Both the position numbers and the translations under genes were made by a program. Of a stretch of DNA of 64,000 nucleotides, positions 50,423 to 58,699 are shown piece by piece. The notes beneath the pieces are model-generated. The model saw only the letters and a program-made list of their open reading frames with translations, was not told the DNA's origin and searched no databases. Numbering within the stretch: the first letter of the stretch is position 1; each line of letters starts with the position of its first letter. The stretch comes from Roseococcus sp. SDR (GTDB taxonomy: Bacteria > Pseudomonadota > Alphaproteobacteria > Acetobacterales > Acetobacteraceae): the NCBI RefSeq assembly GCF_019083995.1, contig NZ_JAHRCU010000019.1:29638-93637 (forward strand), given 5' to 3'.

Positions 50423-51166
50423 TCAGACCCGGAGCGTGCCGGCCATCGCGGCCCCATAGCGCGCCGCGATCTTGTCCCAGTTCAGGATGTTCCACCAGTT
50501 CGAGACATACTCGTTGCGGCGGTTCTGGTAGCGCAGATAATAGGCGTGCTCCCACACGTCATTGCCCATCAGCACGCGCTGGCCATCCATCAGCGGGTTG
50601 TCCTGGTTCGGCCGGGTGGCGATGGCGAGCGTGCCCGAGGGCGTCACCGTCACGAAGGCCCAGCCCGAGCCGAAGACGCCCATGCTGGCGGCGTTGAAGC
50701 GGTTGCGGAACTCCGTCATGCCGCCCAGGTCACGGTTGATCGCGGCGAGCAGGTCGCCCGTCGGCTCGCCGCCGCGGCCACCCATGATCTCCCAGAACAT
50801 GGTGTGGTTGGCATGGCCGCCGCCATTGTTGCGGATGGCGCCGCGCACCGCTTCCGGCACCCGCGAGAGGTTCATCAGCAGCTCATCGAGCTGCATGGCG
50901 GCGAAGGCGTCCTGCCCCACCAGCGCACGGTTCAGGTTCGCCACCTGCGCGCCATGGTGGAAGCGCCAGTGCAATTCCATGGTGCGGGCGTCGATCGCGG
51001 CCTCGTTCGCATCGAAGGCATAGGGCAGGGGGGCCAGGGTGAAGGGGCCGGTCGGCGCGGGCGCCGGTGCCGCCGCGGGCGCCTGGGCCTGGGCGCGGCC
51101 GGTGATCGCGAAGGCGCCAAGCGCGGCGGCGCCGAGCAGCAGGCCGCGGCGATGGATGAAGGCCAT
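50423..51166 (-). CDS. Exported Mn/Fe superoxide dismutase, atypical active site
   Basis: A 247-residue superoxide dismutase with a Tat-type signal (HRRGLLLGAAALGAFAITGRAQA), so it acts in the periplasm, and an Ala/Pro linker. Metal ligands are present: His in MELHWRF, His in GGGHANHTMFWEIM, Asp and His in NDVWEHAYYL. GGGHANH and NQDNPLM favour manganese or a cambialistic site. The gateway Tyr of the HHxxYV motif is replaced: the motif reads HHGAQVANLN, a Gln. AAGGAGG lies before ATG 51166. Confidence 0.93.
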   Translation of the reverse strand: MAFIHRRGLLLGAAALGAFAITGRAQAQAPAAAPAPAPTGPFTLAPLPYAFDANEAAIDARTMELHWRFHHGAQVANLNRALVGQDAFAAMQLDELLMNLSRVPEAVRGAIRNNGGGHANHTMFWEIMGGRGGEPTGDLLAAINRDLGGMTEFRNRFNAASMGVFGSGWAFVTVTPSGTLAIATRPNQDNPLMDGQRVLMGNDVWEHAYYLRYQNRRNEYVSNWWNILNWDKIAARYGAAMAGTLRV

Positions 51167-51293
51167 GGGGTTTTCCTCCTTGGGGTGAAGCCCGCCCAAC
51201 CTGATGGCATGGCGGCCATTCCGCAAGGTTTTCGAGGGTGGACAGGTGCCACCCCGCGCGCTACCGCCGCAGGAAGCAGATTGAGGAAGCACC

Positions 51294-52304
51294 ATGAGCG
51301 AAGCGAGCCTGATCCTGAACCGCGAGGGCCATGCCGGCACCATCCTGATGAACCGCCCCAAGGCGCTGAACGCGCTGGACATCGGCATGATCCGGGATTT
51401 CGCCGCCGCCATCGCGCAATGGAAGGATGACGCCGCCGTCAAGCTCGTCCTGCTCGAGGGCGCGGGCGGGCGCGCCTTCTGCGCGGGTGGCGATGTCCGC
51501 GCCGTGCGCGAGGCCGCGATCGCGGGCGACCGCGCGCCGGTCGAGGCCTTCTTCACCGAGGAATATGCGGTGAACGAGGGCATCGCGCTGTTCCCCAAGC
51601 CCTGGGTCTCGCTCATTGATGGCGTCTGCATGGGCGGTGGCATCGGCCTCGCCATCCACAACGGCCCGCGCGTGGTGAGCGAGCATGCGCTGCTGGCCAT
51701 GCCCGAGACGGCCATCGCGCTCTTCCCCGATGTGGGCACCAGCCACATCCTGCCCCGGCTGCCGGGCAAGCTCGGCACCTGGCTGGCGCTGACCGGCGCG
51801 CGGCTTTCGGGGGCCGATTGCGTGCATGCGGGCCTCGCCACCCACTATGTCCTGCGTGAGAACTTCCCCGCGCTGCGCGCCGCGCTGGTCGAGACCGGCG
51901 ATGCCGGCGTGATCGAGCGCTTCGCCGCCCCCCTGCCGGCGGCGAGCTTCGCGCCGCATCGCGCGCTGATTGACGAGGCCTTCGCGCAGGACAGCGTGCT
52001 CGGCATCATCGCCGTGCTGGAGAAGGCGGGCGGCGAATGGGCCGAGGCGCAGGTGAAGATCCTCCGCCGCATGTCGCCCACCAGCCTCAGCGTCTCGCTC
52101 GAATTGCTGAAGCGCGGCGCGGGGATGAATCTCCGCCAGTGCCTGGATGAGGAGCTGAAGCTGACCCGCACCGTGGTGCATGACCATCCGGATTTCCGCG
52201 AGGGCGTGCGCAGCGTGCTGGTGGACAAGGACGGCAAGCCCGCCTGGACGCCGGCCACGCTGGAAGCCGTGGACAAGGCCGCGGTGCTCAAGCTCTTCAG
52301 CTGA
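51294..52304 (+). CDS. 3-hydroxyisobutyryl-CoA hydrolase-like enoyl-CoA hydratase
   Basis: A 336-residue crotonase-fold enzyme with the ECH_2 C-terminal extension typical of 3-hydroxyisobutyryl-CoA hydrolases in valine breakdown. The start is NREGHAGTILMNRPKALNAL; the oxyanion hole is FCAGGDV and GVCMGGGIGL; catalytic acids lie in MPETAIALFPDVGTSHILPRLPG and the tail has DHPDFREGVRSVLVDKDGKPAWTPATL. It converges on the DMT transporter gene and overlaps it by 8 bases. Confidence 0.9.
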   Translation: MSEASLILNREGHAGTILMNRPKALNALDIGMIRDFAAAIAQWKDDAAVKLVLLEGAGGRAFCAGGDVRAVREAAIAGDRAPVEAFFTEEYAVNEGIALFPKPWVSLIDGVCMGGGIGLAIHNGPRVVSEHALLAMPETAIALFPDVGTSHILPRLPGKLGTWLALTGARLSGADCVHAGLATHYVLRENFPALRAALVETGDAGVIERFAAPLPAASFAPHRALIDEAFAQDSVLGIIAVLEKAGGEWAEAQVKILRRMSPTSLSVSLELLKRGAGMNLRQCLDEELKLTRTVVHDHPDFREGVRSVLVDKDGKPAWTPATLEAVDKAAVLKLFS

Positions 52305-53214
52305 GCGATACGCTGCCCGCCAGCACCAGCACCACGCCGGCGACCACCATGAGCGCGCCGGTCACATCCTTCGTCTTCAGCCGCTCGCCCAGGAAGAAGC
52401 GGCTGAAGAGCAGGGTGAAGAGGATCTCCACCTGGCCCACCGCACGCACCAGCGCGACGGGCGCCAGGGCGAAGCCCATGAACCAGCAGCAGGAGCCGGC
52501 CGCCGAAAGCGCGCCGACCTTGGCGCTGTCCCGCCAGCTGCGGAACACGGCCATCACCTGGGCGGGTTCGCGCAGCAGCAGCCAGCCGCCCTGCATCACG
52601 GTCTGCATCATGTTCGTGACGACGACGGAGAACAGCGCCTTGAGCAGCGGGTCCGTGCCCGGCAGCTCCATGTTCGCCTTGCGCACGCAGATGGAGGTGA
52701 AGGCGAAGCAGAAGCCCGCGCCGATGCCGCAGAGCGCCGCCGGCTGCAGCGTCGCCCGCCAGAGATCGCCCGGCCGCATGCCGCGCCCCGCGAGCGAGAG
52801 ATACATCACCCCCGTGACGCTGACGGCGATGCCGAGCCAGGAGAGCACGGGCAGCACCTCGCCCAGGATGATGACGGCGATGATGGAGGCCTGCACTGCC
52901 TCGGTCTTCGAATAGGCGGTGCCGACGGCGAATCCGCGCGGCCCGAAGGAGGCGATGAGCAGGTTGGTGCCGAAGATCTGCGTGATGCCGGCCAGGGCGC
53001 AGAGCAGCAGGAAATAGGGTGTCGGCGTGCCGAAGCCGCCGCCGAAGATCAGCCAATAGGCGCCGAGAATCACAAGCCCGAAGGGCACGCCATAGAGGTA
53101 GCGCACGACGGCCGCGCCGTTCAGCGACAATTGGCCGCGCAGGCGCTGCTGCAGGGCGGTGCGCCAGGTCTGGAACAGCGCGGCGGTGACGGTGATGGCG
53201 ACCCAGAGCGGCAA
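52297..53214 (-). CDS. DMT/EamA family transporter
   Basis: A 305-residue, ten-helix drug/metabolite transporter of the EamA type. It begins MPLWVAITVTAALFQTWRTAL and has internal repeat helices ending LVRAVGQVEILFTLLFSRFFLGERL. The start is TTG 53214, since no in-frame ATG or GTG lies near and an AGGA site (GAGGATC) is about 8 bases upstream. It lies 31 bases downstream of the amidohydrolase gene and probably belongs to its operon. Direction of transport is unknown. Confidence 0.85.
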   Translation of the reverse strand: MPLWVAITVTAALFQTWRTALQQRLRGQLSLNGAAVVRYLYGVPFGLVILGAYWLIFGGGFGTPTPYFLLLCALAGITQIFGTNLLIASFGPRGFAVGTAYSKTEAVQASIIAVIILGEVLPVLSWLGIAVSVTGVMYLSLAGRGMRPGDLWRATLQPAALCGIGAGFCFAFTSICVRKANMELPGTDPLLKALFSVVVTNMMQTVMQGGWLLLREPAQVMAVFRSWRDSAKVGALSAAGSCCWFMGFALAPVALVRAVGQVEILFTLLFSRFFLGERLKTKDVTGALMVVAGVVLVLAGSVSLS

Positions 53215-53245
53215 GCGGTGATCCTCGTCCGGCGAGGCAGCTTAG

Positions 53246-54658
53246 CTAACGCCGCGTGCGCCGCCAGCCCGGGTCCTCGGCCACGAGATGCGAAAGGCCG
53301 GAGCGCCGCAGCATCTGCGCCGTCTCGGCCTCGGCCGCCGCCACGATTTCCGCCTCGTCCAGATGCGCCACGCGCCGGCCTTCCATCAGCAACTCGCCGC
53401 CCACCACCACATCGCGTACATCGGCGGCGGTCGCGTAGCAGACGACGCGCCAGACCGGCATGTTGGCCGGCACCATGTGCGGCGCGGTGAGGTCCACGGT
53501 GATGAGATCGGCGCGCTTGCCCTCTTCCAGGCTGCCGATCTCGCGTTCCATGCCGAGTGCCGCGGCGGCATCCACCGTGATCATCTCCAGCGCGCGGCCG
53601 GGCGGGATCAGGCTGTCGTCGCGCGCGGCGCGCTGGGCGTAGCGCATCGCCTCGAAGGCGTGGCGGAACATGTCGCCGCTGCGGTCGGGTGCGGTGCCGT
53701 CGCTCGCCACCGCCACGTTCACGCCCGCATCGAGCAGCTTCACGACGGGGCAGAAGCCGCGCACGGCGGCGATGGCCGTCGGGTTGTGGATCACATGCGC
53801 GCCCGTCTTCACGAGTGTCGCGATGTCCTCGTCACTCAGGTCGGTGCAGTGGGAGAGGAAGGCGTCCGGCCCCAGCAGGCCGAACATCTCATCGGCCATC
53901 ACGATGCTGTTGGTGCGGTGGCCATCCTGGTGGAAGCGCGCCTTGAAGCGGGCGCCGAGCTCCCGCACGGCACGCCCCTGGGCCTTGATCTCCGCGACCT
54001 TCGCCGCGTCATGCGTGGCCTCCCGGTAGACGGGCATGAAGGTGCACAGGCGCATGCGGCCGCGGTCATGCACGCGCTCGAAGAGCAGGCCCATGGTCTC
54101 CAGCATGTCCTCGAAGCGGATGGCGCGGGTGCTGCCATCCTCCATCACGAAGTCATGCGGGAAGGGCGGGCGGCGGGGGCCGACGGCCATGATGTCACGG
54201 ATGCCGATCTCGGCGATGGCGCGCGCCCGGGCCTCGCCGGCGGCGGGCGTGTCGAGGCGCATGATGCAGTCACCGCCGCCCAGCACGGAGACGCCGGTGG
54301 TCACACCCGCCTTCAGGCGCTCCAGCCCCGCGAGGCGTGCCTCGGCGTACCAGAAGGCGGCGGGCGAGGCGCTGCTGTAGATGACGCGGCAGGCCTCGCT
54401 CCATTCCGGCCCGCCATTGCCCATGGTCTTCACCAGGCCGTGGCCGGCATGGGCGTGGGTGTCGATCAGGCCCGGCAGCACCGCCTTGCCCTTGGCGTCC
54501 AGGACGCGGGCGGGCTTGGGGAAGCGGGCCGCGATCTCGGCCGCCGTGCCCACGCCCATGATCCGCCCGCCCCGCAGCGCCACCGCGCCGTCGGGAATGA
54601 CGCGGCGCGCGTCATCGAGCGTGATGACGGTGCCGCCAGTGACGATCAGCTCAGTCAT
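53246..54658 (-). CDS. ATZ/TRZ-type amidohydrolase (8-oxoguanine-deaminase-like)
   Basis: A 470-residue TIM-barrel metal hydrolase. Metal ligands are the HxH of IDTHAHAGHG, His in RFHQDGHRTNSI, His in LSHCTDLSD and Asp in VASDGTAPDRSGDMF. The group includes guanine and S-adenosylhomocysteine-type deaminases and chlorohydrolases; which one applies is not evident. The Bug gene is 8 bases upstream and the DMT transporter 31 downstream, suggesting uptake, deamination and efflux of one compound. Confidence 0.92.
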   Translation of the reverse strand: MTELIVTGGTVITLDDARRVIPDGAVALRGGRIMGVGTAAEIAARFPKPARVLDAKGKAVLPGLIDTHAHAGHGLVKTMGNGGPEWSEACRVIYSSASPAAFWYAEARLAGLERLKAGVTTGVSVLGGGDCIMRLDTPAAGEARARAIAEIGIRDIMAVGPRRPPFPHDFVMEDGSTRAIRFEDMLETMGLLFERVHDRGRMRLCTFMPVYREATHDAAKVAEIKAQGRAVRELGARFKARFHQDGHRTNSIVMADEMFGLLGPDAFLSHCTDLSDEDIATLVKTGAHVIHNPTAIAAVRGFCPVVKLLDAGVNVAVASDGTAPDRSGDMFRHAFEAMRYAQRAARDDSLIPPGRALEMITVDAAAALGMEREIGSLEEGKRADLITVDLTAPHMVPANMPVWRVVCYATAADVRDVVVGGELLMEGRRVAHLDEAEIVAAAEAETAQMLRRSGLSHLVAEDPGWRRTRR

Positions 54659-54666
54659 GCCGGAAT

Positions 54667-55665
54667 TCAGGAGACATCGATCTGCAACCCCTCACGCTGG
54701 ATGACGCCGCGCCACTTCACGATCTCGGCCTGGACGAAGCGCGCGAAATCCTCCGGGCTGCCTGGCATGGCCACGCCGCCCATCTGGGCGAAGCGCGCGC
54801 GCGTCTCCTCGGTGTTCAGCAGCGCGTTGATCTCGGCGTTCAGCGTGCGCAGCGCGGCGGGCGGGATGCCGGCGGCGGCGAACATGCCGAACCAGGTGCT
54901 GACGTCGTAATTCGCCAGCTCCGGCATCGTCTCCCGCAGGGCGGGCAGTTCCGGCATCTGGGCGCTGCGGTCGGCGCTGGTGACGGCGAGCGCGCGCACC
55001 TGGCCCGCGCGGATCTGCTGCACCGAGGTGGTGAGGTTGTCGAAGCTGAACTGCACATTGCCGGCGATCAGGTCGATCATCAGCGGGCCGGCGCCGCGGA
55101 AGGGCACATGCGTCGCCTCCGTGCCGGTGAGCTGGTTGAACCAGACGCCCGAGAGATGCGGCGACTGGCCGACGCCGGAGGAGCCATAGGCGAGGCGGCC
55201 CGGGTTGCGCTTCAGATGCGCCACGAACTCCGGAACGGTGGTCGCCGGGATGCTCGGGTGCAGCAGCAGCACGTTGGGGCCGCGGATCATGTTGCCGACG
55301 GGCTGCAGCTGCTCCGGCCGGTATTGCAGGTTGCGGAACAGCGAATAGGCGATGGATTGCGGTCCGATATTGCCGGAGAGCAGGGTGAGCCCATCGGCCG
55401 GGGCGCGCAGCACCTCCAGCGTGCCGATGGTGCCGCCGCCGCCCGAGCGGTTCTCCACCACGACGGGCGTTCCGAAGCGCGCCTGGAGATGGGGCGAGAG
55501 CATGCGGGCCATGATGTCCGTGGTGCCGGCCGGGGCTGCTGGGACGACAATCCGCATCTGCTGGCCGGGCCGCCAATCGGCCTGGGCCCCGGCGGACGAC
55601 ACGACGGCCGGAGCGGCCAGGAGCGCGCCGGGCAGGGCGAGGCTGGTGCGGCGGGTGATGGTCAT
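54667..55665 (-). CDS. Bug/TctC-family solute receptor
   Basis: A 332-residue periplasmic receptor. A Tat-like signal (TRRTSLALPGALLAAPAVVSSAGAQ) precedes IVVPAAPAGTTDIMARML, VVVENRSGGGGTIG, HVPFRGAGPLMIDLIAG and AVTSADRSAQMPELPAL. AAGGAGG lies 8 bases before ATG 55665. First gene of an inferred receptor-amidohydrolase-DMT operon; no TctA or TctB is near. Confidence 0.93.
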   Translation of the reverse strand: MTITRRTSLALPGALLAAPAVVSSAGAQADWRPGQQMRIVVPAAPAGTTDIMARMLSPHLQARFGTPVVVENRSGGGGTIGTLEVLRAPADGLTLLSGNIGPQSIAYSLFRNLQYRPEQLQPVGNMIRGPNVLLLHPSIPATTVPEFVAHLKRNPGRLAYGSSGVGQSPHLSGVWFNQLTGTEATHVPFRGAGPLMIDLIAGNVQFSFDNLTTSVQQIRAGQVRALAVTSADRSAQMPELPALRETMPELANYDVSTWFGMFAAAGIPPAALRTLNAEINALLNTEETRARFAQMGGVAMPGSPEDFARFVQAEIVKWRGVIQREGLQIDVS

Positions 55666-55816
55666 GGGCGGTCCTCCTTTATGATTGCCCGAAGCCTCGC
55701 CGCATTCGCGACCGAAGGGAAGGGCTCAGGAGGGAGGCGAGACCCTACGGTTCATCCGGCCGCAAGGCGGCCGGCGCCGCCCACCAAAGTGCATGGCCCG
55801 GCGCTGAGGGCATGAA

Positions 55817-56374
55817 CTAATGATGCTTCCAGACCACCTGTTCCGGGTGGGCCTCTGTCGGGTTGGCCTCGATCATGTCGCCATTCATCACGGATTTGCC
55901 CGTGAAGGCGAGGATGAAGCCCCAATGCGAGACGACCAGCGTATGGGCCCAGTCGTCCAGCGCCGCCATCTCGGCGCGGAAGAGACGGGCGCGGGCCTCC
56001 ACCTGCTCCGCCGGCTCCTCGATGGCGGGCCACCAGATCTCCTCGATGGCATGGAAGCCCACCTCCGGCCAGGCGGCGCGGAGCTGGCTGATGGGCGAGC
56101 CCACATCGCAGGTGAAGGCGTAGCGCTCCCGCACCGTGGGCGTGACGGTGAGCGGCAGGCCGAGCGCCTGGGCCACCGGGGCGGCGGTTTCCAGCGCGCG
56201 GGTATAGGGCGAGACGATGATCCGCCGGATGTCGCGCGCCGCCAGCGCCGCTGCCGCGCGGGCCGCCTGCTGATGGCCGAGCGGCGTCAGCTTCGGGTCG
56301 ATGATGCCCGGGTCCCGGCGGGTGGCCGTGAAATGCAGGTTGAACTCGGATTGACCATGGCGCAGGAAGATCAT
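55817..56374 (-). CDS. Histidine phosphatase family protein
   Basis: A 185-residue phosphoglycerate-mutase-like enzyme. The phospho-His motif is MIFLRHGQSEFN, a second Arg lies in VSPYTRALETAAP, and the second catalytic His in HTLVVSHWGFILAFTG. Substrate unknown; it is more a broad phosphatase than a glycolytic mutase by length. ATG 56374 was chosen because it begins directly at the motif. It has a weak ribosome site. The 142 bases between it and the Bug gene hold a GC hairpin (CCGGCCGC/GCGGCCGG). Confidence 0.87.
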   Translation of the reverse strand: MIFLRHGQSEFNLHFTATRRDPGIIDPKLTPLGHQQAARAAAALAARDIRRIIVSPYTRALETAAPVAQALGLPLTVTPTVRERYAFTCDVGSPISQLRAAWPEVGFHAIEEIWWPAIEEPAEQVEARARLFRAEMAALDDWAHTLVVSHWGFILAFTGKSVMNGDMIEANPTEAHPEQVVWKHH

Positions 56375-56496
56375 GTGATGCTGGGTAGCGGGCGGCCCGG
56401 ACGGCGGCAAGCGGCATGTTCCGGCCTGGAATCCGTGACGGCACCGTTGCGGCTGGTCCATGCCATCACTAAGTAGAAGGGCCACTGGAGGTCCCA

Positions 56497-57165
56497 ATGC
56501 AGGGCGGTTTCCCGATTGATCTGATTCTCTTCGCCATGGTCGCGGCCTTCCTGGTCCTGCGCCTGCGCAGCGTGCTGGGCAAGCGGCAAGGCTTCGAGCG
56601 GCCGCCCCAGCCCGAGGGCATCCCCGATGCGCGGGCCGCGCGGATCGAGGGCATGGCCGATCAGGTGATGCCCGCCCGCGGCAGCGGTGCGCGGCGCAAC
56701 CTGCCCAGCCCGCAAAGCCCGGCCGGAACCGTTCTGACGCAGATCGTGGCGATGGACCCGAGCTTTTCGCCCAATGGTTTCCTCGATGGGGCCGAGGGCG
56801 CCTTCCGCATGATCGTCACCGCCTTCGCCCAGGGCGACCGGCAGACGCTGCGCGCCCTCCTTTCCGACGAGACCTATTCCGGCTTCGAGCAGGCTGTCGC
56901 CGGCCGCGAGGCCGCGGGGGAGACCCAGCGCACCGAAATCCGCTCGATGCATGAAATGGCGCTGGAGGGTGCGGAACTGCGCGGCACGGTCGCCGATGTG
57001 ACGGTCCGGTTCGTCTCCGATCAGGTGAATATGACAACGGCCCGCGGCGGCGAGATCGTGGCCGGTTCGGACGCCATCACGGAAGTGATTGATATCTGGA
57101 CCTTCCAGCGCGACCTGACCGCCAAGGACCCGACCTGGAAGCTGACCGCCACGCGCAGCGGCTGA
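56497..57165 (+). CDS. Tim44/TimA family adaptor protein
   Basis: A 222-residue inner-membrane-anchored protein. The N-terminus is a signal-anchor (FPIDLILFAMVAAFLVLRLRSVLGKRQG), typical of bacterial Tim44-like TimA; the C-terminal domain (GFLDGAEGAFRMIVTAFAQGDRQTLRALLSDETYSGFEQAV) is the Tim44 fold, a cone-shaped helical-sheet unit. It is thought to act near membrane protein handling; it is not a secretion ATPase. GGAGG lies just before ATG 56497. Confidence 0.93.
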   Translation: MQGGFPIDLILFAMVAAFLVLRLRSVLGKRQGFERPPQPEGIPDARAARIEGMADQVMPARGSGARRNLPSPQSPAGTVLTQIVAMDPSFSPNGFLDGAEGAFRMIVTAFAQGDRQTLRALLSDETYSGFEQAVAGREAAGETQRTEIRSMHEMALEGAELRGTVADVTVRFVSDQVNMTTARGGEIVAGSDAITEVIDIWTFQRDLTAKDPTWKLTATRSG

Positions 57166-57236
57166 TCCCCTGACTGCATGGCTGCGCCGCGCCCGGGTGA
57201 TTTCCGGGCGCGGCGAAGGCCGCTAGGCTCCTTCGC

Positions 57237-57998
57237 ATGTCCAAGCCCCGCATCGCCCTCTTCGTCACCTGCCTGGTGGATCTCTACCGGCCCTCCGTCG
57301 GCTTTGCCGCCATCAAGCTGCTGGAGGATGCGGGCTGCGAGGTTGTGGTGCCGCTGGCCCAGACCTGCTGCGGCCAGCCCGCCTTCAATTCGGGTGACCG
57401 GGCCAGCGCGCAGGAGATCGCCCGCCAGGTGATCGCCGCCTTCCTGCCCTATGATTATGTCGTCGCGCCCTCCGGCTCCTGCGCCGGCATGATCAGCCAT
57501 CATTATCCGGGCCTCTTCGCCGAGCATGACCCGGAGGCGCGTGGCCAGGCCGAGGCGCTGGCCGCCAAGACGCACGAGCTCACCTCCTTCCTGACCGATG
57601 TGCTGAAGGTGCGGCATGTCGAGGCCACCTATGACGGCACAGTGACCTATCACGATTCCTGCTCAGGGCTCCGTGAGCTGGGGGTCAAGGCACAGCCGCG
57701 CCGCCTGCTCGAGAGCGTGCAGGGCTTGGGCCTCACGGAGATGGCGGATTCCGAGATCTGCTGCGGCTTCGGCGGCACCTTCTGCGTCAAGTACCCCGAG
57801 ATCTCGACCCGCATGGTGAGCGACAAGGTGGCCAACATCACCGCGACCGGCGCGGATACGCTGCTCGCGGGCGATCTCGGATGCCTGCTCAACATGGCCG
57901 GGCGCCTGAAGCGCGAAGGCAGCACCATCCGGGTGCGCCACGTGGCTGAGGTGCTGGCCGGGGTGGCCGACGCCCCACCCATCGGGGACGCGTCGTGA
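57237..57998 (+). CDS. LutA/YkgE-type (Fe-S)-binding protein
   Basis: A 253-residue cysteine-rich (CCG-domain) protein. Both CCG repeats are present: TCLVDLYRP with TCCGQPAFNSG, and SCSGLREL with EICCGFGGTFCVKYP. LutA works with LutB and LutC in L-lactate utilisation, but neither is present here, so this is an orphan. Its stop overlaps the start of an oxygenase gene (GTGA), which hints at a different partner. ATG 57237. Confidence 0.92.
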   Translation: MSKPRIALFVTCLVDLYRPSVGFAAIKLLEDAGCEVVVPLAQTCCGQPAFNSGDRASAQEIARQVIAAFLPYDYVVAPSGSCAGMISHHYPGLFAEHDPEARGQAEALAAKTHELTSFLTDVLKVRHVEATYDGTVTYHDSCSGLRELGVKAQPRRLLESVQGLGLTEMADSEICCGFGGTFCVKYPEISTRMVSDKVANITATGADTLLAGDLGCLLNMAGRLKREGSTIRVRHVAEVLAGVADAPPIGDAS

Positions 57999-58699
57999 AC
58001 GTGCTCGCCGAGGTCCAGGCCCGCGGTTTCGCCCGGCTGCGGCCGGAGGCGACGCAGGCCCTGCTGGGCGCGCCCGGGCCGGCACTGCACAGTTTCACGG
58101 AGAGTTGGCAGCGGCTCGAGATGGACGGCTTCATGGCCGATGGCGGGCGCTATCGGCGCCGGCGCCTGGCCAATTTCCTGGCCCTGCCGGGCGAGGCGGG
58201 ACATCGCCGGGGCCTGCACCGGCCGCATTTCCAGGCCTCTGTCCACAACAAGCTCAACGGGGGCGTGGATCGCTGGTTCGCGCCGGTCGAGGATGCGGTG
58301 GCCCTGAACCCGGTCTGCACCGGGCTGCTCGGTCTGGGCCGCTCCGTGGCGGACGGCCTCCACCCGGGTACGCCCTGGTTCGTCGAGATGCACCAGTTCC
58401 GGGTCGAGGCGGTTGCCGGCGCCCCAGGGCTGCCGACGCCGGAGGGGGTGCATCATGACGGCGTGGATGTGGTTCTCATCGCGATGCTGGCGCGTACCAA
58501 CCTGCAGGGTGGCGAGACGCTGGTGACCGATGACGCCGGTGCCGAGCATGCGCGCTTCACCCTCGAGGGGCTGCTCGACCTCGCCGTGCTGGACGACCGG
58601 CGGGTGATGCATGGCGTGACGCCCGTCGAGCCGATGGACCCCGGGCTCCCCTCCAGCCGGGACGTCCTGGTCCTGACCTGGAAGCGCGTCACGCACTAA
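57995..58699 (+). CDS. 2OG-Fe(II) dioxygenase family protein
   Basis: A 234-residue Fe/2-oxoglutarate oxygenase of the 2OG-Fe_Oxy_2 family (relatives include L-isoleucine and related amino-acid hydroxylases). Iron ligands are the HxD in EGVHHDGVDVVL, and a distal His in RRVMHGVTPVEPMD, with Arg downstream. It starts at GTG 57995 inside the LutA-like stop, so the pair is probably coupled. Substrate is unknown; an amino-acid or a metabolite is plausible. Confidence 0.85.
   Translation: MNVLAEVQARGFARLRPEATQALLGAPGPALHSFTESWQRLEMDGFMADGGRYRRRRLANFLALPGEAGHRRGLHRPHFQASVHNKLNGGVDRWFAPVEDAVALNPVCTGLLGLGRSVADGLHPGTPWFVEMHQFRVEAVAGAPGLPTPEGVHHDGVDVVLIAMLARTNLQGGETLVTDDAGAEHARFTLEGLLDLAVLDDRRVMHGVTPVEPMDPGLPSSRDVLVLTWKRVTH

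Noticed and set aside
56375..56496. An extended N-terminus for the histidine phosphatase starting about 41 residues upstream.
   Set aside because: The extension is Cys/Gln/Pro-rich with no ribosome site, whereas ATG 56374 begins at the RHG motif.
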